A DNA stretch of 64,000 bases, taken from Sphingomonas melonis (GTDB lineage: Bacteria; Pseudomonadota; Alphaproteobacteria; Sphingomonadales; Sphingomonadaceae). The notes under the pieces were generated by a model. That model ran no database searches. It saw nothing but the letters and a program-made list of their open reading frames with translations, and had not been told where the DNA came from. The translations under genes were made by a program, and so were the position numbers. The DNA lies in contig NZ_JACCBY010000001.1 of NCBI RefSeq assembly GCF_013409985.1, positions 62,001 through 126,000 on the forward strand, given 5' to 3'. Below are positions 52,244-60,534 of the stretch, piece after piece. Within the stretch, counting starts at the first letter, position 1; each line of letters begins with the position of its first letter.

Positions 52244-53146
52244 TCAGGCATCCCGTTCCTGGTTATCGGACAGCCCGGTGCCCTCCGACGCGCGGAGCGC
52301 CGCCGCGACATGGCGCAGCTTGTCGGGGTTGCGGACGATGTAGATCGCCGCGATCCGGCCGTCGCGCAGGTCGAGCGCCGTCGTCTGGAGCACGCCGCCG
52401 CGCTCGCGACTGACATAGCCCGGCAGGCCGTCGATCATCGTCCAGCGCAACAGTTCGACCGGCGCATCGCGATGCTTGCGCCGCAGCCCGGCGAACAGGC
52501 GCAGCGCGCGGTCGAGGCCGCGGATCACGTTGCGGAACGCCGGCACTCGCCCGCCACCGTCGGCGTGGATCGTCACATCCTCCGCCAGCAAGGCCGACAA
52601 GGCGCTCGCGTCGCCATCGCGCGACGCCGCGAAGAAGGCGCTGGCGATGCGCGCCGCCTCGGCGTGATCGACGCGATAGCGGGGCCGCGCCTGCGCGACG
52701 TGGCGGCGCGCCCGCGAGGCGAGCTGGCGCACCGTCGCCGGTGACCGGTCGAGCGCCTCCGCCACCGCGGACAGCGCCACGTCGAACACGTCGTGCAGCA
52801 GGAAGGCGGCGCGTTCCAGCGGCGACAGGCGTTCGAGCGCGAGCATCAGCGTCAGGGTGAGATCGTCCGCCACATCCTCCGGCTCGCTGGTGCCGAGCAG
52901 CGGCTCCGGCAGCCATGCGCCGACATAGGTCTCGCGTCGCACCCGCGCCGATTTGAGATGATCGAGGCACAGCCGCGTGACGACCCGCGTCAGCCACGCC
53001 GCCGGCGCCGCCACCCCGTCGGCGCGGGCCCAGCGCAGCCAGGCGTCCTGCACCACGTCCTCCGCCTCGGCCAGCGAGCCGGTCATGCGATAGGCGAGGC
53101 GGAGCAGCCGCGGCCGCTCCGCCTCGAATGCGGGCGCGTCAGCCAT
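52244..53146 (-). CDS. ECF41-family RNA polymerase sigma factor
   Basis: A 300-residue ECF sigma factor with sigma2 (LLRLAYRMTGSLAEAEDVVQ) and sigma4 (SPLERAAFLLHDVF) domains, plus the C-terminal SnoaL-like extension that defines ECF41. Its fingerprints are all present: WLPEP (78-82) between sigma2 and sigma4, DGGG (196-199) and NPDKLRH (273-279). In this family the extension tunes activity in place of an anti-sigma factor. It overlaps the CMD gene by 8 bp. A matching ECF41 promoter precedes the pair. Confidence 0.93.
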   Translation of the reverse strand: MADAPAFEAERPRLLRLAYRMTGSLAEAEDVVQDAWLRWARADGVAAPAAWLTRVVTRLCLDHLKSARVRRETYVGAWLPEPLLGTSEPEDVADDLTLTLMLALERLSPLERAAFLLHDVFDVALSAVAEALDRSPATVRQLASRARRHVAQARPRYRVDHAEAARIASAFFAASRDGDASALSALLAEDVTIHADGGGRVPAFRNVIRGLDRALRLFAGLRRKHRDAPVELLRWTMIDGLPGYVSRERGGVLQTTALDLRDGRIAAIYIVRNPDKLRHVAAALRASEGTGLSDNQERDA

Positions 53147-53594
53147 CGTCCACCGGATGCGGCACGCGGAAGCCGACCTGCACGCGGTTCCAGGTGTTGA
53201 TCGCCCCGATCGCCATCGTCAGCCAGACCTGTTCGCCCGGCGTGAATACCGCCGCCAGCGCCTCATAGTCGGCATCGGGTGCCTGCGTCTCGGGCAGGTG
53301 TGTCAGCGCCTCCGCCCAGCCGAGCGCCGCCCGTTCGCGCTCGCTGTACAATGACGATTCGCGCCATGCCGTCAGCATGTAGAGGCGCAGTTCGGTCTCG
53401 CCATGGCGGCGCAGATCGGCCGAATGCATGTGCAGACAAAAGGCGCAGCCGTTGATCTGCGACACGCGGAACCTGACCAGTTCGAGCAGCGCATGGTCGA
53501 GCCCGCTGTGCGTCAGGCTTTGTTCGAGCGCCATCATCGCCTTCACCGCCTCGGGGACGAGCGCGTGGGGGTTGCGGATACGCGGTGTCATCAT
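53139..53594 (-). CDS. carboxymuconolactone decarboxylase/AhpD-like protein
   Basis: A 151-residue CMD-family protein with the AhpD-type redox motif C50-A-F-C53-x3-H57 and an INTWNRVQVGFR end, as in alkylhydroperoxidase-like proteins. ECF41 sigma factors are typically encoded next to such genes and activate them. The ATG at 53594 (GAGGAG upstream) is chosen because it lies downstream of the ECF41 promoter; the longer open frame would start above the promoter. Probable peroxide or thiol redox function. Confidence 0.9.
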   Translation of the reverse strand: MMTPRIRNPHALVPEAVKAMMALEQSLTHSGLDHALLELVRFRVSQINGCAFCLHMHSADLRRHGETELRLYMLTAWRESSLYSERERAALGWAEALTHLPETQAPDADYEALAAVFTPGEQVWLTMAIGAINTWNRVQVGFRVPHPVDDG

Positions 53595-53629
53595 CGATCT
53601 CCTCGGCGCGGGTGTGCGCCCGGAAGACA

Positions 53630-53656
53630 GACGAGGCAGGCCGGGCCGGTGTGACA
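53630..53656 (-). promoter_or_regulatory. ECF41-type promoter
   Basis: Read on the minus strand, TGTCACA (53656-53650) is followed after exactly 16 bases by CGTC (53633-53630). This equals the published ECF41 promoter consensus as I remember it (TGTCACA-N16-CGTC). It lies 36 bp ahead of the CMD start and drives the CMD-sigma pair, implying autoregulation. Confidence 0.8.
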
Positions 53657-53697
53657 TGGCCGGCCGCCCGGACGCCTCGGCTCCGGGCGGCGCGTGC

Positions 53698-54432
53698 TCA
53701 GATCTGCGCCATGCCGCCGTCGACGAACATCTCGCTGCCGGTCATGAAGCTGCTGTCGTCGGATGCGAGGAACGCCGCCGCCGCTGCGGTCTCGGCGGGT
53801 TCGCCGAGCCGGCCGAGCGGCGTTGACGCGCCCATCGCCTCGAACGCCTCCGCGCCGACCACGTCGAGCGCCAGATCGGTACGCGTCGGCCCCGGCGACA
53901 GCACGTTGACGCGGATGCCGGTGCCCCGCAAATCCTGTGCCCAGCTCCGCGCAAAATTACGGACCGCCGCCTTGGTCGCGCTGTAGACGCTGAACTGCGG
54001 CGTTCCCATCACGCCGGTGGTCGAGCCGGTGAGGACGATCGATCCCCCCGCGCGCATCAGCGGCAGGGCTTTCTGGACGGTGAACACCAGCCCCTTCACG
54101 TTGACGTCGAACAATGCGTCGTAATGCGCCGCGGTGATGTCGCCGAGCGCGGCGAAGGCGCCGGTGCCGGCGTTGGCCAACACGATGTCGAGCCCGCCGC
54201 GCTCGGTGCGCACCGTGTCGTAGAGGCGGTCGAGATCGCCGAGGTCGCTTACCGAGCCGCGAACCGCACGCGCCTGGTCGCCGAGCATCGCCGCCGCGCT
54301 GTCCAGTGCCGCCTGCCGCCGTCCGAAGATATAGACGAACGCGCCTTCTTCGATGAACCGTTTGGCGGCGGCCAGCCCGATGCCGCTGCCACCACCCGTT
54401 ACCACCGCCGTTTTACCCTGCAACCTGTTCAT
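53698..54432 (-). CDS. short-chain dehydrogenase/reductase
   Basis: A 244-residue classical SDR. The cofactor motif TGGGSGIG is at 12-19, NAG in LANAGTG, the catalytic Ser in LTGSTTG and YxxxK in YSATKAA; GMAQI closes the protein. It is an NAD(P)H-dependent oxidoreductase of unknown substrate. SDR/oxidoreductases are common ECF41 neighbours, but this gene has no TGTCACA promoter and instead diverges from an HxlR regulator. ATG 54432 follows AAGGGAG. Confidence 0.92.
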   Translation of the reverse strand: MNRLQGKTAVVTGGGSGIGLAAAKRFIEEGAFVYIFGRRQAALDSAAAMLGDQARAVRGSVSDLGDLDRLYDTVRTERGGLDIVLANAGTGAFAALGDITAAHYDALFDVNVKGLVFTVQKALPLMRAGGSIVLTGSTTGVMGTPQFSVYSATKAAVRNFARSWAQDLRGTGIRVNVLSPGPTRTDLALDVVGAEAFEAMGASTPLGRLGEPAETAAAAAFLASDDSSFMTGSEMFVDGGMAQI

Positions 54433-54487
54433 GTCGTATCTCCCTTGAAGGTACGGCACAGCTGGCAGCACACCAACCTATCGACAA

Positions 54488-54509
54488 GTATGCACCTTTT
54501 GGTAAGTAC
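54488..54509. promoter_or_regulatory. candidate HxlR operator
   Basis: GTA-N3-ACC-TTTT-GGT-N3-TAC is an imperfect palindrome in the 83-bp divergent spacer, ending 6 bp before the HxlR start codon. The arrangement resembles sites bound by HxlR/quinone-sensing regulators at divergent oxidoreductase genes. Confidence 0.5.
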
Positions 54510-54515
54510 CCGCAG

Positions 54516-54908
54516 ATGAGTGATCTTTCTTCACCCCCCGCCTTTTCCTGCGGGCTCGACGCGACGCTGCGGATCATCGCCGGCAAGTGGAAGCCGCTGA
54601 TCGTCTATTTCCTGTTCCAGTCGCCCAGCCGCTATGGCGAATTGCGCCGCGCGGTGCGCGGGGTCAGCGACAAGATGCTGATCCAGCACCTGAAGGAGCT
54701 GGAGGCGGACGGGATCGTCAGCCGCCACGATCATCAGGAGGTACCGCCGCGCGTCGATTACACGCTGACCCCGCTCGGCCGCAGCCTTGCGGCGGCGCTG
54801 GCGCCGCTGTGCGCCTGGGGATCGGAGAACATGGCCGAGGTGACGCGCGTCCTCGCCGAGCGGGAGCAATGGGGCCGCGCTGCCGAACAGACGCCCCATC
54901 ATTCTTGA
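54516..54908 (+). CDS. HxlR-family transcriptional regulator
   Basis: A 130-residue winged-helix protein of the HxlR (DUF24) family: GLDATLRIIAGKWKPLIVYFL, then PSRYGELRRAVRGVSDKMLIQHLKEL and the wing region YTLTPLGRSLAAAL. Cys12 sits where redox- or electrophile-sensing family members have a reactive Cys. It likely controls the divergent SDR gene through the palindrome between them; the inducer may be a quinone or aldehyde by analogy. Confidence 0.92.
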   Translation: MSDLSSPPAFSCGLDATLRIIAGKWKPLIVYFLFQSPSRYGELRRAVRGVSDKMLIQHLKELEADGIVSRHDHQEVPPRVDYTLTPLGRSLAAALAPLCAWGSENMAEVTRVLAEREQWGRAAEQTPHHS

Positions 54909-55005
54909 CACCGGCGACCAAGCGACCGACGATCCGTCCGAATTGGACGATGCCCGGCCGCGCCTTGCGGGATGGTGACATGCGACCGTCCGTCAGGAGA
55001 GCCCG

Positions 55006-56043
55006 ATGATGACCGATCCGTCCCGCCGCCTGTTCCTCTCCGGCGCGGCGCTGGCCGCCGCGGCGCCGGCGCTCGCGAAGACCGGGACCGCCGATCGGAT
55101 CGTCAACCCGCTCGTCCGCCAGCGCGCCGACGCGCAGATCTTCCGCCATAGCGACGGCTGGTATTACATGACCGGATCGGTGCCCGAATACGACCGGCTG
55201 GTGCTGCGCCGGTCGCGCACGCTCGCCGGCCTGTCGAGCGCGACGGAAAAGGTGCTGTGGCGGCACGAGGCGAGCGGGCCGATCTCAGGCTTCCTCTGGG
55301 CGCCGGAGCTGCATCGGATCGATGGCACGTGGATCATGTATTTCGCCGCCGGCCCGAGTGGCGGCGGAGCCGACGTGTTCCGCATCCGCAGCTATGCGAT
55401 CGCCTGTGCCGGCGCCGATCCGATGACGGGCAGCTGGTCGGTGCTCGGGCCGCTCGCCCTGCCGTGGGACACGTTCAACCTCGATTCGACGAGCTTCGTC
55501 CATCGCGGCACGCGCTACCTCGCCTGGGCGCAGCAGGAGCCGGGGATCGAGACCAACTCCAACCTCTATCTCGCGCCGCTCGCCACGCCGCTGACGCTGG
55601 CGGCGAAGCCGGTGCGGCTGTCGGTGCCCGAACTCGACTGGGAGACGCGCGGCTACAAGGTCAACGAGGCGCCGGCGGTGCTCGCGCGCCACGGGCGGCT
55701 GTTCATGACCTATTCGGCGAGCGCGACCGACGCGCGCTATTGCCTGGGCATGCTGACCGTGCGCGATGATGTGGACATCATGGACGCCAAGGCGTGGCGC
55801 AAGAGCCCGGTGCCGGTGATGACCTCCTCGCCCGCGCACAAGGTCTACGGGCCGGGTCACAACAGCTTCACCGTCGACGAGCGCGGCCGCGACATGCTGG
55901 TGTTCCACGCCCGCGATTACGAGACGATCAAGGGCGATCCGCTGTTCGATCCCAACCGCCACACCCGCGTCCAGCCGATCGTCTACCGCGCCGACGGGAC
56001 GCCGGTATTCAACCCGCCAGTGGCGAACGGCCCGCTACGGTGA
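55006..56043 (+). CDS. GH43-family glycosidase with Tat signal
   Basis: A 345-residue five-bladed propeller of glycoside hydrolase family 43. SRRLFLSG and the Ala-rich stretch after it form a twin-arginine signal (about 1-25). Typical blocks are NPLVRQRADAQIFRHSDGWYY, GFLWAPELHRIDGTW and VNEAPAVLARHGR (catalytic acid Glu). It probably removes arabinose or xylose from plant polysaccharide side chains in the periplasm. AGGAGA precedes ATG 55006. Confidence 0.88.
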   Translation: MMTDPSRRLFLSGAALAAAAPALAKTGTADRIVNPLVRQRADAQIFRHSDGWYYMTGSVPEYDRLVLRRSRTLAGLSSATEKVLWRHEASGPISGFLWAPELHRIDGTWIMYFAAGPSGGGADVFRIRSYAIACAGADPMTGSWSVLGPLALPWDTFNLDSTSFVHRGTRYLAWAQQEPGIETNSNLYLAPLATPLTLAAKPVRLSVPELDWETRGYKVNEAPAVLARHGRLFMTYSASATDARYCLGMLTVRDDVDIMDAKAWRKSPVPVMTSSPAHKVYGPGHNSFTVDERGRDMLVFHARDYETIKGDPLFDPNRHTRVQPIVYRADGTPVFNPPVANGPLR

Positions 56044-56145
56044 GCGATCAGAGGTAGCGCAGCCACCGAACTCAGGGCCGACAGGATGAGGCGCCGGCGG
56101 CTGGCGCGGCGTCGATCATCGCGCACAGGGCAAGCGTCGGCTGCT

Positions 56146-56159
56146 GCCACCATGGTGGC
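56146..56159. promoter_or_regulatory. perfect 14-bp palindrome upstream of the GST gene
   Basis: GCCACCATGGTGGC lies 56 bp ahead of the GST start in a 172-bp gap. It could be an operator, for instance for the nearby WYL regulator, but may be chance. Confidence 0.25.
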
Positions 56160-56215
56160 CACAGCCCCCCGCTATCGCCGCTGCCGACGGCCATCCCGGC
56201 CGCGGAGATCGCACG

Positions 56216-56818
56216 ATGCTGACCCTGTTCCACGCCCCGCGTTCGCGCTCGACGCGCCTCCTCTGGCTGCTCGAGGAGCTGGGGCTGCCGCATGACGTCC
56301 GCTACGTGTCGATCCGTTATAACGAAGGCAGCGGCGATGGTCCCGATCCCGCCAATCCGCACCCCGACCGCAAGGTGCCCGCGCTGCAGCACGACGAGGC
56401 GCTGGTCACCGAATGCGCCGCGGTCGCGCTGTATCTCACCGAACTCGCCCCGCAGGCCGAACTGGCGCCGGCGATCGGCGCGGCGGATCGCGGCGCCTTT
56501 CTGACCTGGCTGAGCTGGATCGAGGGCGAATGCGGTCCTGCCATCGCGTCCCGCTTCTGCGTCGCACCGGGCGACCCCGAGCCGGCCGCCTTCACCGCCG
56601 CGCTCCGCCGGATCGAGGCAGCGCTGGTCCGCGGGCCGTTCCTGCTCGGTGTGCGGTTCAGCGCCGCCGACGTGATGCTCGGCGGGGCGCTCGACTGGGC
56701 GCGGCCGGTGCTCCCCGCCGAGGGGGTGATCGCGGCATACAGCGCGCGCCTTGCCGCCCGCCCCGCCTATGTCCGGGCGATGGCGCGCGACGCCGCACCG
56801 CAGGCGGCAGCGGCATGA
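56216..56818 (+). CDS. glutathione S-transferase
   Basis: A 200-residue GST. The N-terminal thioredoxin fold has FHAPRSRSTRLLWLLEEL with the glutathione-activating Ser/Arg region and KVPALQHDE-ALVTECAAV (cis-Pro and SNAIL-like segment). The C-terminal domain holds FSAADVMLGGAL, the structural N-capping box. It conjugates glutathione to electrophiles in the cytosol. Its stop overlaps a tiny ORF (ATGA), and the WYL regulator follows 96 bp later. Confidence 0.92.
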   Translation: MLTLFHAPRSRSTRLLWLLEELGLPHDVRYVSIRYNEGSGDGPDPANPHPDRKVPALQHDEALVTECAAVALYLTELAPQAELAPAIGAADRGAFLTWLSWIEGECGPAIASRFCVAPGDPEPAAFTAALRRIEAALVRGPFLLGVRFSAADVMLGGALDWARPVLPAEGVIAAYSARLAARPAYVRAMARDAAPQAAAA

Positions 56819-56904
56819 CCGCGCGCGACCTGCGGCTGGGCGTCGCCGGCTTCGCGGTCACCGCGCTGCTGATCCTGCTCGTCCCGCCCCCCGTCGGCCT
56901 TTAA
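56815..56904 (+). CDS. possible 29-residue membrane peptide
   Basis: An ATG overlapping the GST stop (ATGA) opens a 29-codon frame that encodes one hydrophobic helix (LGVAGFAVTALLILLVPPP) and ends in TAA 10 bp before the WYL gene. The overlap and membrane helix suggest a translated small protein; chance in a GC-rich region cannot be excluded. Confidence 0.35.
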   Translation: MTARDLRLGVAGFAVTALLILLVPPPVGL

Positions 56905-56914
56905 GGCGGGCGAC

Positions 56915-57619
56915 ATGCGCCGTGCCGACCGCCTGTTCGAGATCGTCCAGATCCTCCGCCGCGCGCGGGGGCCGCTCACCGCCGGGGCCATCGCCGCGGC
57001 GCTGGAGACGAGCCGGCGGTCGGTGTATCGCGACATCGCCGCGCTGATCGCCCAACGCGTGCCGATCCGTGGCGAGGCGGGGATCGGCTATGTCCTCGAT
57101 CCCGGCTTCGACATGCCGCCGCTGATGCTGACCTCGGACGAGGTGGAGGCGGTGGTGCTCGGCGCGCAATGGGTGGTCGTCCATGCCGACGACGGCCTCG
57201 CCCGCGCCGCCGCCGACGTGCTCGCCAAGGTCGCCGCGGTGGTGCCGCCGCATTTGCGCGCGGCGATCGAGGACCCGGCGGTGATCACCCAGCCCAAGCG
57301 GCACGCGCCCGACGATACCAACGTCGACGTCGCGCGGCTGCGCGCGTGGAGCCTGCAGGGGCGCAAGCTCGCGATCCGCTACACCGATGCCGAGGGCCGG
57401 AGCAGCGCGCGCACGGTATGGCCGTTCCTGGTCGGCTATCTCGACAGCGTGCGGATGCTGATCGCCTGGTGCGAGCTGCGTAGCGATTTCCGCATGTTCC
57501 GCACCGACCGGCTGACCGCGATCGACTTTCTCGACACGCCCTATCCCGAACGCCGCGCGACGCTCCGCCGCCGCTGGCTGGCGATGATGACCGCGCGGCA
57601 GGCGGGTGATCCGGGGTAA
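56915..57619 (+). CDS. YafY-type HTH/WYL transcriptional regulator
   Basis: A 234-residue regulator. The N-terminal winged HTH (RADRLFEIVQILRRARGPLT, then SRRSVYRDIAAL) is followed by the WYL-like ligand domain (LAIRYTDAEGRSSARTVWP, then YLDSVRMLIAWCELRSDFR). WYL domains sense nucleotides or other ligands and often control neighbouring stress genes. GST is the likely target from context. Confidence 0.9.
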   Translation: MRRADRLFEIVQILRRARGPLTAGAIAAALETSRRSVYRDIAALIAQRVPIRGEAGIGYVLDPGFDMPPLMLTSDEVEAVVLGAQWVVVHADDGLARAAADVLAKVAAVVPPHLRAAIEDPAVITQPKRHAPDDTNVDVARLRAWSLQGRKLAIRYTDAEGRSSARTVWPFLVGYLDSVRMLIAWCELRSDFRMFRTDRLTAIDFLDTPYPERRATLRRRWLAMMTARQAGDPG

Positions 57620-57792
57620 GTGTAGCCTTGATTGCGAGACCCCTTGCGGGATGGTCCAGGCGGCGGCGGGCAAGACGCAGAGGTGTCGCGCTCGCGCTGC
57701 TACCGGCGCATCGATTCGATCAGGTCCAAAGGCCAAGCCCCCCTCGCCCTATACTTCCGCGCGCCCTCTTCGATGCGCAGGCGAAGCTCCGC

Positions 57793-58599
57793 TCAGGCCG
57801 CCGCCGCCAGCGACGCGAGCAGGCCGGAGATGCGCGCGCGCAGCCCCGGCTCACGGGTGATCTCGAGCATCGCCGCAAGACTGCTGCGCGCCGCCGCAAC
57901 ATCGCCGTCGACCAGTTCGAGCCGCGCCCGCTCCCACCAGCCATGGCCATAGCCCGGTGCCATCAGCGTCATCCGCTGGTAGAGGGTCAGCGCGCGCCGC
58001 CCCTGTCCCGCCGCCTCGGCACGGGTCGCCTGGTTGAGAAGCAGCCGCACGAGCACCGCGCGATTGGGCATCGCGGCGACATGGCTGACCGCGGCGCCCG
58101 GCCCCGGCGCCATCGCCTGCACCATCGCGGCCAGATCCTCGGCACCGACCGGGCGGCCGCCGCGGAACGGATCGATCATCACCGGGGCGACATCGTCGCC
58201 GATCAGCACCAGCACATGGCCGGGTACGTCGAGCACATGCGCGATCCACCCCAGCCGCCGCGCCGCCGACACGTAGAGGATCGACAGGCTCACCGGCAGG
58301 CCGCGGCGCCGCTTGATCACCCGGATCAGGTCGGCGTTGGCGGGATCGTCATAGGTCACGGCATCACCGACGAAGCCGAACTCGTCGCCGAACACCTGCG
58401 CCAGCCGCTCGGCCTGTGCCCGCGCGCTGGTCGCGCCGGGGGCCACCGCGTCGAGCCGGTCGGCGATCGCATCGATCAGCGCGCGGCCGGGTTCGTCGTC
58501 CCCCTCTTCATGATCGAGCAGGGCGAGCGCCAGCGCCGCCTGATCGAGGACGATATCCTCGTCGTCGAGCAGCCCGAGGCGGATCAGATCATCTTCCAT
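57793..58599 (-). CDS. SirB1-family transglutaminase-like protein
   Basis: A 268-residue protein. The transglutaminase-like SirB1 core (about 95-190) has RRRGLPVSLSILYVSAARRLGW and PGHVLVLIGDD with DPFRGGRP; the C-terminal part has TPR-like helices (ALTLYQRMTLMAPGYGHGWW). No cysteine is found where a transglutaminase would need one (position holds Ser), so it is probably non-catalytic. ATG 58599 is the likely start. It diverges from the GH43 gene. Confidence 0.85.
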   Translation of the reverse strand: MEDDLIRLGLLDDEDIVLDQAALALALLDHEEGDDEPGRALIDAIADRLDAVAPGATSARAQAERLAQVFGDEFGFVGDAVTYDDPANADLIRVIKRRRGLPVSLSILYVSAARRLGWIAHVLDVPGHVLVLIGDDVAPVMIDPFRGGRPVGAEDLAAMVQAMAPGPGAAVSHVAAMPNRAVLVRLLLNQATRAEAAGQGRRALTLYQRMTLMAPGYGHGWWERARLELVDGDVAAARSSLAAMLEITREPGLRARISGLLASLAAAA

Positions 58600-58729
58600 G
58601 TCCCCAAGATGGGCGCCCGGCGATCTTCCGCAACCGCGACCACCCGCCGGTTGCAGCATGATCGCGATTCGCTAAGCCGGTGCGACACAGAGGCCGCAGC
58701 CAAGCGGCGCCAGCGAGAGGACCCGTGCC

Positions 58730-60127
58730 ATGACGACGACCACCGCCCTGCTCCGCATCATCGCCCCGCTTGCGCTGCTCACCGCCGCGGTGCCGGAGGC
58801 GGGGGCCGACAACCCTATCGTGCAGACGCGCTTCACCGCCGATCCCGCGCCGCTGGTCCATGACGGCGTCGTCTACCTCTATACCAGCCACGACGAGGAC
58901 GATGCCGACGGCTTCAAGATGCTCGACTGGCGGCTGTACAGTTCGACCGACATGGCGAACTGGACCGACCGCGGGGTGGTCGCCTCGCTCAAGACCTTCC
59001 CCTGGGCGTCGCAGAGCAACGATGCCTGGGCGCCGCAGGTGATCGCACGCAACGGCAAATTCTATCTCTACGCGCCGATCACCGTCGCCGGATCGCCGCG
59101 CAACGTGATCGCGGTGGCGGTCGCCGATTCGCCGGCAGGGCCGTTCCGCGACGTGCTCGGCAAGCCGCTGATCGCGCCGGGCGAGGGCTATTTCGATCCG
59201 ACCGTGTGGATCGACCGCGACGGCCAGGCCTATCTCTACTGGGGCAATCCCGACCTGTGGTACGTCAAGCTCAACAAGGACATGGTCTCCTACGACGGGC
59301 CGATCACCAAGCTGCCGCGGATCAGGGACTATCAGGAAGGGCCCTGGTTCTACGGGCGCAACGGACGATATTACATGGCCTTCGCCTCGACCTGCTGCGC
59401 GGAGGGGATCGGCTATGCGATGAGCGACGCGCCGACCGGGCCGTGGACCTACAAGGGCGAGATCATGCGCCACGACGCGCGGTCGACCGGCAACCACCCG
59501 GGGATCATCGACTATAAGGGCGGCTCGTACGTCTTCGGCTTCCATTATGAGCTCAACTTCGCGCTCACCCCGATCCATCACGAGCGGCGCGCCGTGTCGG
59601 TCGCCAAATTCACCTACAATCCCGACGGGACGATCCCCGAGCTGGGCTGGTGGGACACGGTCGCCGCGCCGCAGATCGGCACGCTCAACCCCTATGCCCG
59701 CGTCGAGGCGGAGACGATCGCCTGGACCGCGCGGATCAAGCGGCCGATCGACCGCGGCTTTGCCTGGGCGCCGGGCGTCACCACCGCGCAGGAGGCCGAC
59801 CGCGTCTATGTCACCCGCGCCACCGACCGCAGCTATATCAAGGTCGCCGGCGTCGATTTCGGCACGCCGGGCGCGAAGAGCTTCACCGCCGCGGTCGCCA
59901 ACGCCAGGCCGGATGCGGTGATCGAGGTGCATGCCGATGCGGTCGGCGGGCCGCTGCTGGCGACGCTGCCGGTCGGCAATGCCGGCGCGCCCGCCGCCGG
60001 AGGATCGTGGCAGCAGCGGACCGCCGCGGTGACCGGTGCGACCGGCGTCCACGACCTCTACCTGGTGTTCCGCGGCAAGGGCGCGGGCTCGCTGGTCGAC
60101 GTCGACTATTGGCGCTTCGCCCGCTGA
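58730..60127 (+). CDS. GH43 glycosidase with C-terminal carbohydrate-binding domain
   Basis: A 465-residue exported enzyme. A signal peptide (1 to about 26) precedes the GH43 propeller (about 30-320): FTADPAPLVHDGVVYLY (base Asp), FDPTVWID and YQEGPWFYGRNG (acid Glu). A CBM6-like beta-sandwich (about 330-465; RVEAETIAW, IKVAGVDFG) follows. It is probably a xylosidase or arabinofuranosidase. It is the second GH43 enzyme within 4 kb but is not an obvious duplicate of the first. Confidence 0.9.
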   Translation: MTTTTALLRIIAPLALLTAAVPEAGADNPIVQTRFTADPAPLVHDGVVYLYTSHDEDDADGFKMLDWRLYSSTDMANWTDRGVVASLKTFPWASQSNDAWAPQVIARNGKFYLYAPITVAGSPRNVIAVAVADSPAGPFRDVLGKPLIAPGEGYFDPTVWIDRDGQAYLYWGNPDLWYVKLNKDMVSYDGPITKLPRIRDYQEGPWFYGRNGRYYMAFASTCCAEGIGYAMSDAPTGPWTYKGEIMRHDARSTGNHPGIIDYKGGSYVFGFHYELNFALTPIHHERRAVSVAKFTYNPDGTIPELGWWDTVAAPQIGTLNPYARVEAETIAWTARIKRPIDRGFAWAPGVTTAQEADRVYVTRATDRSYIKVAGVDFGTPGAKSFTAAVANARPDAVIEVHADAVGGPLLATLPVGNAGAPAAGGSWQQRTAAVTGATGVHDLYLVFRGKGAGSLVDVDYWRFAR

Positions 60128-60140
60128 CCGGGCGGCAGCG

Positions 60141-60530
60141 TCACACCAGCAGCAGGTGCGCGGTCTGCAAGCTGGTGGCGAGATAGGATTCGAGCGCGGT
60201 GATCGCCGAGAGCGACAGCGTCAGCGGCGTGTCGAGATCGCGGGCCGTATCGCCGACGACCAGCCCGGTCCGCGCAAGATGCTGCAGCCAGCGCGTCATC
60301 GTCAGCGGCGGGCAGGCGAGTTCGGCAGCGATCCCGCGCCCGGTCAGCCGCTGCCCCTCGGCATCGGCGACGAACAGCGTGAGCAGCACCTCCCACGGCC
60401 ATTCGCCGAACAATTCGGCGGGCAGCAGATCGAGCCGCGAGCGCCGGTTAACCAGGATCGCACGTGCCGCCTCGCTCAGGCGGTCGCCGCGGCCCGCCGC
60501 CGGCGCATCGTCCGCATCCTGCCACGCCAT
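60141..60530 (-). CDS. winged-helix (MarR-like) DNA-binding protein
   Basis: A 129-residue protein. The central winged helix is EVLLTLFVADAEGQRLTGR, then LACPPLTMTRWLQHLARTG and VVGDTARDLDTP. It lies 4 bp after the response regulator in the kinase operon. The response regulator has no DNA-binding domain, so this protein could be the transcriptional output of the system or simply a co-expressed regulator. Confidence 0.75.
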   Translation of the reverse strand: MAWQDADDAPAAGRGDRLSEAARAILVNRRSRLDLLPAELFGEWPWEVLLTLFVADAEGQRLTGRGIAAELACPPLTMTRWLQHLARTGLVVGDTARDLDTPLTLSLSAITALESYLATSLQTAHLLLV

Positions 60531-60534
60531 CGGC

